10,165 bases of DNA, taken from an uncultured Clostridia bacterium. GTDB taxonomy: Bacteria; Bacillota; Clostridia; Oscillospirales; Oscillospiraceae. The notes below the pieces were generated by a model, which did not search any database, had not been told where the DNA came from, and saw only the letters and a list, made by a program, of their open reading frames with translations. Position numbers and translations under genes: made by a program. Where the stretch lies: assembly GCA_938049125.1 (NCBI GenBank), contig CALICR010000210.1:1-10165 (forward strand). Direction: 5' to 3'. Each line of letters starts with the position of its first letter. The first letter of the stretch is position 1. Below, piece by piece: positions 1 to 5,603 of this stretch.

Positions 1-8
1 CGAAGCCA

Positions 9-17
9 GTCGACAAA
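9..17 (-). promoter_or_regulatory. Candidate Spo0A box upstream of spo0A
   Basis: The bases GTCGACAAA match the reverse complement of the Spo0A-box consensus TTTGTCRAA at 8 of 9 positions; only the first base differs. The site lies about 50 bp upstream of the candidate spo0A -10 element. That position would suit autoregulation, which is known for spo0A in Bacillus. A single 8/9 match is weak evidence by itself. Confidence 0.35.
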
Positions 18-43
18 TTGTTCTGGAAATTGGAGGAAATGCC

Positions 44-72
44 TTGCAGATTATGGCCGTTTATGCTAAATT
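44..72 (+). promoter_or_regulatory. Candidate SigmaA promoter of spo0A (extended -10)
   Basis: TTGCAG at 44-49 could be a -35 element. It is followed after exactly 17 bases by TAAATT at 67-72, which is preceded by TGC, an extended -10 motif. Transcription would start near base 79, leaving a leader of roughly 58 nt before spo0A. The -10 hexamer matches only 4 of 6 consensus bases, so spacing and the TG extension carry the call. Confidence 0.45.
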
Positions 73-136
73 AGAGACATCGCAGCGACAGAAATCCTCC
101 GGCCGGGGAAAACTGATCTATTAGGAGAGGAGCAAT

Positions 137-910
137 ATGGAAAATCGAGCCACCGTCCTGATCGCGGACGGAAGTGAAGAATTCAGCGAGCAGCTGAAAG
201 AGCAAGTCGGCAGTGTCTATGAGGTGGTCGGTGTGGCCAATGACGGACTCCGTGCCGTCGAGCTGGCGGAACAGCTTCATCCCGATCTGATGATCCTGGA
301 CCTGATGCTGAGCAAGCTGGACGGCATGGGCGTTCTGAAGGCCCTGCAGGGAATGCAGAACCGGCCTGAGGTGTTGGCGACGGGTACGTTTGTGACGGAA
401 TATATCTCGTCCATGCTGACGGGCTTCGGCGTGCAGTATTTTATGCTGAAACCATATCATTCCCGGGCGCTGATCGAGCGTCTGGGCGAGGTGCGCGAGA
501 GCGCCGCGGCCCGGAAGGGTCAGGGGCCTGCCCAGAGCACCGTTGACATCGAGTCTATGGTGACGTCCATCATCCACGAGATCGGCGTCCCGGCCCACAT
601 CAAGGGCTATCAGTACCTGCGTGAGGCCATCATGCTGGCCGTGGCGGATATGGATGTCATCAACGCCATCACGAAGGTGCTCTACCCGCAGGTCGCCAAG
701 ACCTTTTCCACCACGCCGAGCCGCGTGGAGCGCGCCATCCGCCATGCCATTGAGGTGGCATGGGACCGCGGCGACCTGGAAACGCTTCAGCGCTTCTTCG
801 GCTACACCGTGTCCAACACCAAGGGGAAGCCCACGAATTCGGAGTTCATCGCGCTCATCGCAGACCGGCTCCAGCTTCAGCTCAAGAACAAGGATCTGCG
901 TCTCGCCTGA
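137..910 (+). CDS. spo0A: Sporulation master response regulator Spo0A
   Basis: Spo0A is the phosphorelay-controlled transcription factor that commits the cell to sporulation. The 257-residue protein has the usual length. The receiver domain covers about residues 6-122, with the phosphoacceptor Asp55 (ILDLM) and the conserved Lys105 (MLKP). A linker follows at about 123-136. The Spo0A-specific DNA-binding domain spans about 137-252 and is very well conserved: SIIHEIGVPAHIKGY at 144-158, ITKVLYP, and the recognition region SRVERAIRHAIEVAW at 195-209. ATG 137 is preceded by a strong AGGAGAGGAG at 123-132. The receiver is unusual: the acidic pair that binds metal reads Asp11-Gly12 where Bacillus has Asp-Asp, and the segment with the signalling Thr (LTAF in Bacillus) reads ATGTF. 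The identity is certain from the C-terminal domain, while the phosphorylation chemistry may be altered. The gene seems monocistronic. Confidence 0.97.
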   Translation: MENRATVLIADGSEEFSEQLKEQVGSVYEVVGVANDGLRAVELAEQLHPDLMILDLMLSKLDGMGVLKALQGMQNRPEVLATGTFVTEYISSMLTGFGVQYFMLKPYHSRALIERLGEVRESAAARKGQGPAQSTVDIESMVTSIIHEIGVPAHIKGYQYLREAIMLAVADMDVINAITKVLYPQVAKTFSTTPSRVERAIRHAIEVAWDRGDLETLQRFFGYTVSNTKGKPTNSEFIALIADRLQLQLKNKDLRLA

Positions 911-962
911 GCCGCATGAGAAACATACAGCCGCCGTACCGGCCAAGCGGGGAGGGGACCCG

Positions 963-984
963 CCGCCGGACGGCGGTTCGTTCT
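963..984 (+). terminator. Weak candidate terminator after spo0A
   Basis: CCGCC at 963-967 pairs with GGCGG at 972-976 across a 4-base loop and is followed by the broken T-rich run TTCGTTCT. The stem is only 5 bp and the tail is poor. No better terminator is visible between spo0A and the next promoter; the rest of this 210-bp gap holds only the palindrome and promoter listed separately. Confidence 0.3.
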
Positions 985-1051
985 GCCTGCGGCCATGCCC
1001 GGAGCGGTGCGGCCTGGGCCATGCAGGATGTCCGTCATGGGCGGCGCGCGG

Positions 1052-1080
1052 GGACGCAACCGCAGGTTGCTTGCGCGTCC
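1052..1080. repeat. Inverted repeat overlapping the HTH gene promoter (possible operator)
   Basis: GCAACC at 1056-1061 and GGTTGC at 1065-1070 form a perfect 6-3-6 palindrome around GCA. An outer pair, GGAC at 1052-1055 with GTCC at 1077-1080, extends it around the -35 element. The inner palindrome ends one base before the -35 hexamer. Its placement suits an operator, perhaps for autoregulation by the adjacent XRE-type protein. No T-tract follows, so it is not a terminator. The function is inferred. Confidence 0.45.
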
Positions 1081-1099
1081 GGCGCAGTTCTGGTATGAT
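1071..1099 (+). promoter_or_regulatory. SigmaA promoter of the HTH/zinc-ribbon gene
   Basis: TTGCGC at 1071-1076 and TATGAT at 1094-1099 are separated by exactly 17 bases, and TGG directly before the -10 gives an extended -10 motif. The predicted start near 1106 leaves a very short leader that begins close to the ribosome binding site (AGGGGGTGAG, 1106-1115). Confidence 0.7.
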
Positions 1100-1120
1100 C
1101 CTTACAGGGGGTGAGCGAAT

Positions 1121-1561
1121 ATGGAACCGAAGGACGTGATCCGGACGCGCCGGATCGAGAAGGGCCTGTCCCAGGAGGCGCTGGCGGCGCAGGTCTATGT
1201 GACGCGCCAGGCCGTGTCCCGCTGGGAGACCGGCGAGACGGTGCCGAATCCCGAGACGCTGAAGCGGCTCTCGCGGGTGCTGGACGTCTCCATCAATACG
1301 CTGCTGGGTGCGCCGCGGCAGCTCGTCTGTCAGTGCTGCGGGATGCCGCTGGAGGAGGGTCTGCTCAGCCGGGAGCCGGACGGCGCGCTGAACGAGGAGT
1401 ACTGCAAGTGGTGCTATTCCGGCGGCGAATTCCGCTACCGGAGCGCGGAGGAGCTCATCGACTTCTGTGCGTCTCACCTGGCCACGGACCGGTGGCCTGC
1501 CGACCAGGTACGCGCCCACATGGAAGCCGTCGTGCCCCAGCTCCGGCACTGGAAAAAATGA
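1121..1561 (+). CDS. XRE-family HTH regulator with C-terminal zinc ribbon
   Basis: This 146-residue protein probably acts as a cytoplasmic DNA-binding regulator. Residues 6-60 form an XRE/Cro-type helix-turn-helix, with SQEALA followed by the recognition helix around VTRQAVSRWETG and the typical P-x-P-E-TLKRLS continuation. Residues 68-105 resemble the putative zinc-ribbon domain often found in such Firmicutes proteins: CQCCGMPL supplies Cys70 and Cys73, and EYCKWCY supplies Cys95 and Cys98 as likely metal ligands. The C-terminal 40 residues look helical. ATG 1121 is preceded by AGGGGGTGAG at a good distance. The gene has its own extended -10 promoter, a palindrome overlapping that promoter, and a strong terminator, so it is a stand-alone unit. 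The target genes and the ligand, if any, cannot be told; autoregulation is an inference from the palindrome. Confidence 0.88.
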   Translation: MEPKDVIRTRRIEKGLSQEALAAQVYVTRQAVSRWETGETVPNPETLKRLSRVLDVSINTLLGAPRQLVCQCCGMPLEEGLLSREPDGALNEEYCKWCYSGGEFRYRSAEELIDFCASHLATDRWPADQVRAHMEAVVPQLRHWKK

Positions 1562-1567
1562 CGCGAT

Positions 1568-1610
1568 GCGCCCCCGGGTCGAAAAAACACGACCTGGGGG
1601 CGCGCCTTTT
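1568..1610 (+). terminator. Intrinsic terminator of the HTH gene
   Basis: A 14-bp stem pairs 1568-1581 with 1590-1603 (one G-U pair) around an A-rich 8-base loop, followed by GCC and TTTT at 1607-1610. It starts 7 bases after the stop codon. Confidence 0.85.
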
Positions 1611-1649
1611 GTGCCCGCGGTCGCCGGAACGGCCCGGCGGGAAGAATCG

Positions 1650-1656
1650 TTCGACA
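1650..1656 (-). promoter_or_regulatory. Spo0A box, upstream copy
   Basis: TTCGACA is a perfect reverse-strand match to the 0A-box core TGTCGAA. It lies about 60 bp upstream of a SigmaH-like promoter and about 90 bp from a second perfect box in the opposite orientation. Upstream 0A boxes in Bacillus are often activating. Confidence 0.5.
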
Positions 1657-1712
1657 GGGTTCCCGGTGCGCTTGTGGCGAAGGGGGCGGAATGGGGACAA
1701 GATATGGGGGAT

Positions 1713-1742
1713 GCCGGAATTTTATGGTAACGAGCAGAATTA
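1713..1742 (+). promoter_or_regulatory. Candidate SigmaH promoter of the small DUF6514-like gene
   Basis: GCCGGAATT at 1713-1721 matches the SigmaH -35 consensus RnAGGAwWW at 8 of 9 positions. GCAGAATTA at 1734-1742 matches the -10 consensus RnnGAATww fully. The 12-base gap is within the usual 11-12. The predicted start is near 1750, giving a leader of about 70 nt. The region is AT-rich against its surroundings, as expected for a promoter. The consensus is from Bacillus; its use here is inference. Confidence 0.5.
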
Positions 1743-1745
1743 TCC

Positions 1746-1752
1746 TGTCGAA
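1746..1752 (+). promoter_or_regulatory. Spo0A box, start-site copy
   Basis: TGTCGAA is a perfect 0A-box core. It begins 3 bases after the SigmaH-like -10 element and would cover the transcription start, a position expected to block initiation when Spo0A is bound. With the box at 1650-1656 it makes two perfect cores within one roughly 210-bp intergenic region. Confidence 0.5.
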
Positions 1753-1819
1753 CTATGCGAATTTTTTTCCTTTTCCAGACCGGAAAAATGTGGTTCAATG
1801 GGTGTGGGAGGGAAAAAAG

Positions 1820-2128
1820 ATGGAGGTAAAGCAGAAGATCGAATCGAAAATGCTGTGCAGCGGCGGCGGGGAGGCGCTGCGGCTGGACTACTGCCTGCTG
1901 GCCCGGCTGGGGGAGGACAACCGGATGGAGGGACCCTTCGGGCTGGAGATCGCGCTGACGGGCCGCGGGCGGGTCTGGCGGGAGCAGTGCCGGAATCTGA
2001 CGGGGGATTACCGGCGGGCCGTGGCGCTGATCCACGTGTTCGCGGCCAACGGTGTCACGCCGGTGAGTATGCTGGGCACCCTGCGCGGGGAGGCGCAGGT
2101 TCCGGTAGACAAGGGGGAAAAAGTCTGA
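1820..2128 (+). CDS. Small DUF6514-like protein of unknown function
   Basis: A 102-residue soluble protein with no signal peptide or membrane segment. The pattern FGLEIAL at 40-46, the central ITG/LTGDYRRAVALIHVFAANGVTP region (residues 60-81) and the closing V-S-M-L segment resemble DUF6514 proteins of Clostridia, a family without known function that I recall only by its overall pattern. An in-frame start 129 bases earlier (1691) exists, but ATG 1820 follows GGGAGGG at 1807-1813 with proper spacing, and the upstream extension is AT-rich promoter-like DNA, so 1820 is preferred. The gene stands between a strong terminator and the nrdR promoter, which lies inside its last codons. A SigmaH-like promoter and two Spo0A boxes precede it, pointing to expression at the onset of sporulation or in transition phase. 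No terminator separates it from nrdR, so read-through is possible. Confidence 0.75.
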   Translation: MEVKQKIESKMLCSGGGEALRLDYCLLARLGEDNRMEGPFGLEIALTGRGRVWREQCRNLTGDYRRAVALIHVFAANGVTPVSMLGTLRGEAQVPVDKGEKV

Positions 2129-2134
2129 TATAAT
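2106..2134 (+). promoter_or_regulatory. Strong SigmaA promoter of nrdR
   Basis: TAGACA at 2106-2111 matches the -35 consensus at 5 of 6 bases, and TATAAT at 2129-2134 is a perfect -10 after 17 bases. TGA before the -10 makes it an extended -10 and is at the same time the stop codon of the preceding gene (2126-2128). Transcription should begin near 2141. This is the best promoter in the window. Confidence 0.82.
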
Positions 2135-2148
2135 CAAAAGAAACGGAA

Positions 2149-2170
2149 TTCTCCGGTGAATTCCGGAGAA
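2149..2170 (+). repeat. Hairpin in the nrdR 5' leader
   Basis: TTCTCCGG at 2149-2156 and CCGGAGAA at 2163-2170 form a perfect 8-bp stem with the loop TGAATT. It begins a few bases after the predicted transcript start and ends 3 bases before the ribosome binding site. It could protect the mRNA 5' end, modulate translation, or as DNA serve as an operator. There is no T-tract. Confidence 0.55.
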
Positions 2171-2191
2171 AAGAGAGAGGAGCAGAACCCC

Positions 2192-2647
2192 ATGAAGTGT
2201 CCCTACTGCGGTTACCAGGAGAGCAAGGTCGTCGATTCCCGTCATGCCGAGGACAGCACGAGCATCCGCCGCCGCCGCGAATGCCTTTCCTGCCAGAAGC
2301 GCTTTACGACCTACGAGACCGTCGAAAGCCTGCCCATCATCGTCGTAAAGCGCGACGGCACCCGTCAGGCCTTTGACCGCAACAAGGTCCTCAACGGGAT
2401 GCTCCGGGCCTGCGAGAAGCGGCCGGTGTCCCTGCCGCGGCTGGAGGAGGCCGTGGACGACATTGAGCAGATCTTGCAGAACTCCCTGGAGCGGGAGATC
2501 CGCAGCGAGGAGATTGGCGAGCTGGTTATGGAGCGGCTCAAGCCCCTGGATGAGGTGTCCTATGTTCGCTTTGCGTCGGTGTACCGCCAGTTCAAGGATA
2601 TTAACAGCTTCATGGCGGAGCTGAACAAGATCCTGGAGGAGAAATAA
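2192..2647 (+). CDS. nrdR: Transcriptional repressor NrdR of ribonucleotide reductase genes
   Basis: NrdR senses ATP/dATP and represses ribonucleotide reductase operons by binding NrdR boxes. The 151-residue length is typical. The N-terminal zinc ribbon has CPYCG (Cys3, Cys6) and CLSCQKRF (Cys31, Cys34), with the conserved DSRHAEDSTSIRRRREC between them. The ATP-cone domain covers about 46-136, starting with PIIVVKRDGTRQAFD and ending in VSYVRFASVYRQF. A longer open frame begins at 2156, but ATG 2192 gives the canonical MKCPYCG start, and AGAGAGGAG at 2174-2182 precedes it. The gene has its own strong promoter, a leader hairpin and a terminator. No NrdR box or nrd structural gene was seen in this window, so its targets lie elsewhere. 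Confidence 0.97.
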   Translation: MKCPYCGYQESKVVDSRHAEDSTSIRRRRECLSCQKRFTTYETVESLPIIVVKRDGTRQAFDRNKVLNGMLRACEKRPVSLPRLEEAVDDIEQILQNSLEREIRSEEIGELVMERLKPLDEVSYVRFASVYRQFKDINSFMAELNKILEEK

Positions 2648-2654
2648 GCCCGGA

Positions 2655-2683
2655 CGGGGCGGCCTGGGCCGCCCCGCTTTTTT
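2655..2683 (+). terminator. Intrinsic terminator of nrdR
   Basis: A 9-10 bp GC stem, CGGGGCGGC with GCCGCCCCG (2655-2676), closes on CTGG and is followed by CTTTTTT (T-run 2678-2683). It isolates nrdR from the two-component operon that follows 60 bases later. Confidence 0.9.
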
Positions 2684-2695
2684 GCGCGGCGCGCA

Positions 2696-2728
2696 TGATG
2701 CAATCTTGATGCCGTTTTGATGTAGTTT
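2696..2728 (+). repeat. Triple 11-bp direct repeat before the response regulator gene
   Basis: Three abutting 11-base units, TGATGCAATCT, TGATGCCGTTT and TGATGTAGTTT, share TGATG at a strict 11-base period, about one helical turn. OmpR/PhoB-family regulators bind head-to-tail repeats of this period. The array ends 2 bases before the ribosome binding-site region, so any promoter after the nrdR terminator must overlap it, which would favour autorepression or an unusual promoter layout. A related array lies at 6309-6341. Regulator binding is inference. Confidence 0.7.
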
Positions 2729-2744
2729 GAAAAGGAAAGAAAGG

Positions 2745-3407
2745 ATGAGCGCCATGATTCAAATTCTGATCGTCGAGGACGAAAAGCCGATCTCCAACCT
2801 GATCCGGATGAGCCTGACCCGGGCGGGCTACAGCTGCACCTGCGTCTACGACGGCAACGCCGCCGCGGACCTGCTGGAGGAGAAGCCCTTCGACCTGATT
2901 TTGCTGGACGTGATGCTGCCCGGCGTGGACGGCTTTGAGCTGATGGACTACATCCGGCCCCTGGGCATCCCGGTCATCTTCATCACGGCCAAGAACTCGG
3001 TGACGGATCGCGTCAAGGGCCTGCGCATGGGCGCGGACGACTACATCGTCAAGCCCTTTGAGGTGCTGGAGCTGCTGGCCCGGGTGGACGTGGTGCTGCG
3101 GCGCTACAACAAGGTGGACTGTGTGCTGGAGGCCGGGGACCTGACCATCGATACCCGGAGTATGCAGGTCCGCCGCAGCGGCGAGGAGATCCCGCTGACA
3201 AAGAAGGAATACGACCTCCTGCTGCTCTTCGCCCGGAATCCGGGCACGGCCATGTACCGCGAGACCATCTACGAGCGCGTCTGGGGCGGCGACTACACCG
3301 GCGAGAGCCGCACCGTGGACCTGCACATCCAGCGCCTGCGCAAGAAGGTCGGCTGGGAGAAGAAGCTGAAGGCCATCAGCAAGGTGGGCTACCGGCTGGA
3401 GCTTTGA
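2745..3407 (+). CDS. OmpR-family two-component response regulator
   Basis: A 220-residue cytoplasmic DNA-binding regulator, phosphorylated by the sensor kinase encoded next. The receiver domain covers about 7-120 with acidic residues Glu11-Asp12, phosphoacceptor Asp55 (LLDVMLPG), Thr81 (FITAKN) and Lys103 (VKPFE). The winged-helix Trans_reg_C domain covers about 125-218, with PLTKKEYDLLLLF and the recognition region ESRTVDLHIQRLRKKV. Two starts are possible: ATG 2745, behind AAAGGAAAG at 2731-2739, and ATG 2754, behind AAAGG at 2740-2744. The latter gives MIQILIVEDE, nearer to the family's usual N-terminus. The gene opens a four-gene operon and sits directly behind a triple 11-bp repeat that is probably its own target. 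The stimulus is unknown; the domain pattern is too general to name a characterised orthologue. Confidence 0.93.
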   Translation: MSAMIQILIVEDEKPISNLIRMSLTRAGYSCTCVYDGNAAADLLEEKPFDLILLDVMLPGVDGFELMDYIRPLGIPVIFITAKNSVTDRVKGLRMGADDYIVKPFEVLELLARVDVVLRRYNKVDCVLEAGDLTIDTRSMQVRRSGEEIPLTKKEYDLLLLFARNPGTAMYRETIYERVWGGDYTGESRTVDLHIQRLRKKVGWEKKLKAISKVGYRLEL

Positions 3408-3409
3408 GC

Positions 3410-3430
3410 CTGCGCCCGGGGGGGGCGCAG
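3410..3430 (+). repeat. Hairpin between response regulator and kinase genes
   Basis: CTGCGCCC at 3410-3417 pairs with GGGCGCAG at 3423-3430 around a loop of five G's. It fills half of the 46-base gap. There is no T-tract, so it is unlikely to terminate fully, but it could lower kinase expression relative to the regulator or stabilise the upstream message. Confidence 0.5.
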
Positions 3431-3453
3431 AGGCTGCGAGGGAAGAAAACGGC

Positions 3454-4806
3454 ATGAAATTTCGCACCAAAATGACCATCTGCATGGTCTGGCTGCTGGC
3501 GCTGGCCTACGGCATCGGCGGCAGCCTGCTCATCGGCTCCTCCTTCCGCGCCTCGCTGGAGAAGGAGAAAAGCTCCGCCCGGCGGTCGTGCCAGATGCTG
3601 CTCAACACCATGTCGGTGCTCGACAGCTACGGCAGCATCAGCGACACGCTCCGGCGGCTGGACAGCAGCGGCGCCACCGAGTGGAACGGCCTCGCCGTGC
3701 TCTCCAACGGGACGACGGTCTACCGCAGCGGCGCCGACGCCGACTGGGAGCAGTATGCAAACGGCGACATCCTGCGGGTCTGGGACCAGCGCATCCTGAT
3801 CTCCTGCACCATCGGCTCCGGCCTCACGGACCTCCAGCTCAAGGCGTCCTACGACATCTCCTCCATCTACGACCAGCGGGAGGCCCAGATCGTCATCTAC
3901 CGCGGGACATTCCTCGCGGTGGTGCTGGTCGGGACCGTGCTGAGCTTCCTGCTGTGCACCTGGCTGACCGCGCCGCTCCGGGCACTGACCCGGGTCTCCC
4001 GGGAGCTGGCCGAGGGAAATCTGAAAAGCCGGGTGCGCGTCACCTCCGGCGACGAGGTCGGGCGGCTGAGCGCCGAGTTCAACGTCATGGCCGACAAGCT
4101 GGAAAAGAGCATGGACGACATGAAGGCCTCCATGGAGCGCCAGGAGGAGTTCATGGGCAGCTTCGCCCACGAGCTCAAGACGCCCATGACGTCCATCATC
4201 GGCTACGCCGACCTGCTGCGCAGCCAGGAGCTGTCCGAGCAGGACCGGCGGGACGCGGCCAACTACGTCTTTTCCGAGGGCAAGCGGCTGGAGAGCCTGA
4301 GCCTCAAGCTCCTGGACCTGCTGGTGCTGGAGAAGGAGGACCTGCCCATGCAGGCGTGCAGCCCCAAGACGCTCATCGAGGCCACGGCCCGGGAGTTCCA
4401 TCCTATCTTGAAGCAGCAGCAGATCTCTCTGACCTGCCGCTGCGAGAAGGGCAGCTGCCTGCTGGAGCCGGACCTCTTCAAATCCCTGCTCTATAACCTC
4501 ATGGACAACGCCCGCAAGGCGTTGGATCACGGCGGGCATATCCTGCTCCAGTGCGAGATCATCGAGGACGGCTGCCGCCTTCAGGTGGTGGACAACGGCC
4601 GCGGGATGCCCGAGGCGGCGCTGAACCGCGTCACCGAGGCCTTCTACCGCGTGGACAAGTCCCGGTCCCGGGCCCAGGGCGGCGCGGGCCTCGGCCTGGC
4701 GCTCTGCCGCCGGATCGTGGAGCTGCACCGGGGCGACATCCAGTTCCAGAGCCGCGAGGGCGTCGGCACCTGCGTGAGCGTGACGCTCCGGGGAGGACGG
4801 GCATGA
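3454..4806 (+). CDS. Membrane sensor histidine kinase with HAMP domain
   Basis: A 450-residue kinase expected to phosphorylate the response regulator encoded just upstream. TM1 is at about 8-29, an extracytoplasmic sensor domain at about 30-149, TM2 at about 150-171, and a HAMP domain at about 171-225. The HisKA box FAHELKTPMTSIIGY contains His239. The catalytic HATPase domain follows: N box YNLMDNARKA at 347-356, G1 box DNGRGM at 380-385, F box EAFYRVDKSRSR at 395-406, and G2 box GGAGLGLAL at 409-417. ATG 3454 is preceded by GAGGGAAG. Its TGA overlaps the next gene's ATG in an ATGA (4803-4806), indicating translational coupling with the anchored protein that follows. The sensor domain is small and shows no recognisable ligand-binding family. 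Confidence 0.95.
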   Translation: MKFRTKMTICMVWLLALAYGIGGSLLIGSSFRASLEKEKSSARRSCQMLLNTMSVLDSYGSISDTLRRLDSSGATEWNGLAVLSNGTTVYRSGADADWEQYANGDILRVWDQRILISCTIGSGLTDLQLKASYDISSIYDQREAQIVIYRGTFLAVVLVGTVLSFLLCTWLTAPLRALTRVSRELAEGNLKSRVRVTSGDEVGRLSAEFNVMADKLEKSMDDMKASMERQEEFMGSFAHELKTPMTSIIGYADLLRSQELSEQDRRDAANYVFSEGKRLESLSLKLLDLLVLEKEDLPMQACSPKTLIEATAREFHPILKQQQISLTCRCEKGSCLLEPDLFKSLLYNLMDNARKALDHGGHILLQCEIIEDGCRLQVVDNGRGMPEAALNRVTEAFYRVDKSRSRAQGGAGLGLALCRRIVELHRGDIQFQSREGVGTCVSVTLRGGRA

Positions 4807-5582
4807 GGCGCTGGCTCGCGGTGCTCCTGCTGGCGGCGGGGGCGCTGACGCTGGGCTTCGGGCTGCCGCTGCTGGCGATCCGCCTTCAGGATACGCGCAC
4901 CGAGGAGGATGAAGAGAGCGCCGAGGTCCAGCAGGTCGACCTGTCCGACAGCTCCGGCCTCACCAATGTGGAAAAGCTGGCGCTGATGACGGAGCCGGAC
5001 GTCCAGGTCATGGACGTGGGCGTCGCCTGGCACCAGACGGCGCTGTCCCTCGAAAACGTCTGTGAGAACGTGTTCCTCATGATGGAGGAGGCGGGCGTCC
5101 CCCTGGGGGACCGGACCGACGTACAAAGGGAGAGTCAGACGGCCCTCCTCGTCTCCGCCGGGGACCGGGCCTTCCTGCTCTGGGAGGTCTGCCTGACCGA
5201 CGGGGCCGACAGTCGATGCTACTTCTTCCTGGACGACGAGAGCGGCGCGCTGCTGGGCATCCGCTGCCCCGGCGGCGCGGAGCCGGGGTCGGCAATCTAT
5301 TTTGCCTATGCGGCGACCTACGTCATCGCCCGGTCCAGTGATTGGCTCTGGCCCGAAGGCGCGGAGGCGGAGCGTGTCTACGCGATCTGGGAGGTACTGG
5401 CGGCGGCCTCTGCCGAGGGCATGGAGATCCCGGCGCTGAACGGAGAGATGGCCTCAGAGCTGGAGGAGTTGGCAAAGTCCGGCACCGTCGAGGATACGGT
5501 CACGCTGTCGGACGGCGATAAGACCTGCACGCTGCGGCTGGAGGCCGGAACGGACTGGTTCCAGGTGAACGCGGTCCGCTGA
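4803..5582 (+). CDS. Membrane-anchored protein of unknown function, paralog 1 of the TCS operon
   Basis: A 259-residue protein that I do not recognise. Residues 1-25 form an N-terminal hydrophobic segment behind two arginines, without a lipobox cysteine, so it is probably an uncleaved anchor or a signal peptide; the rest would be outside the membrane. It is homologous to the next gene product: shared elements are QVDLxxSSGLxxVEKxA at about 44-60, DVGVxxHQTA at 71-80, SQTAxL at 111-116, FLxWEV at 124-129, a FLDDE/YLDDE patch near 142-146, and the closing DGDxxxxLxLxxGxxWFxxNA. The ATG overlaps the kinase stop codon by 4 bases and GGGGAGGAC at 4790-4798 serves as ribosome binding site. Coupling to the kinase suggests an accessory role in signalling, as the anchored YycH/YycI proteins have for WalK; this is an analogy of layout, not demonstrated homology. 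Confidence 0.85.
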   Translation: MRRWLAVLLLAAGALTLGFGLPLLAIRLQDTRTEEDEESAEVQQVDLSDSSGLTNVEKLALMTEPDVQVMDVGVAWHQTALSLENVCENVFLMMEEAGVPLGDRTDVQRESQTALLVSAGDRAFLLWEVCLTDGADSRCYFFLDDESGALLGIRCPGGAEPGSAIYFAYAATYVIARSSDWLWPEGAEAERVYAIWEVLAAASAEGMEIPALNGEMASELEELAKSGTVEDTVTLSDGDKTCTLRLEAGTDWFQVNAVR

Positions 5583-5603
5583 CACGGAAATGGGAGAGAA
5601 AGA

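Larger units (their letters stand above)
1..136. other. AT-richer leader region upstream of spo0A
   Basis: This stretch is clearly less GC-rich than the rest of the window. One frame stays open from base 2 to a TAG at 122-124 (40 codons) and could be the tail of an upstream gene. I do not recognise the peptide, its third codon positions are only about 43 percent GC, unlike the neighbouring genes, and it would run through the best promoter for spo0A. I therefore lean towards non-coding regulatory DNA. The known neighbour in many Clostridia, spoIVB, is not recognisable here in any frame. Confidence 0.4.

Noticed and set aside
32..40. A perfect match to the SigmaH -35 consensus (GGAGGAAAT) upstream of spo0A
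   Set aside because: No GAAT-type -10 lies at 11-12 bases; the nearest partial match is only 5 bases away. The motif also resembles a ribosome binding site.
1111..2133. A 340-codon plus-strand open frame in another register over the HTH gene
   Set aside because: It runs through a terminator and the small gene's promoter and matches no family, while the frame at 1121-1561 has clear HTH and zinc-ribbon motifs.
2696..2728. The 11-bp repeats as a CRISPR or mini-satellite array
   Set aside because: The units are too short and abut without spacers, and the matching array at another operon boundary argues for regulator binding.
71..2755. An 894-codon open frame on the minus strand antisense to spo0A, the HTH gene, the DUF6514-like gene and nrdR
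   Set aside because: It lies opposite several clearly real genes and their terminators, its translation is low-complexity and shows no domain, and such long antisense frames are expected in GC-rich coding DNA.
3376..4728. A 450-codon minus-strand open frame opposite the sensor kinase gene
   Set aside because: It is a composition shadow of the kinase; the translation is rich in Ala, Gly, Leu, Gln and His without motifs.
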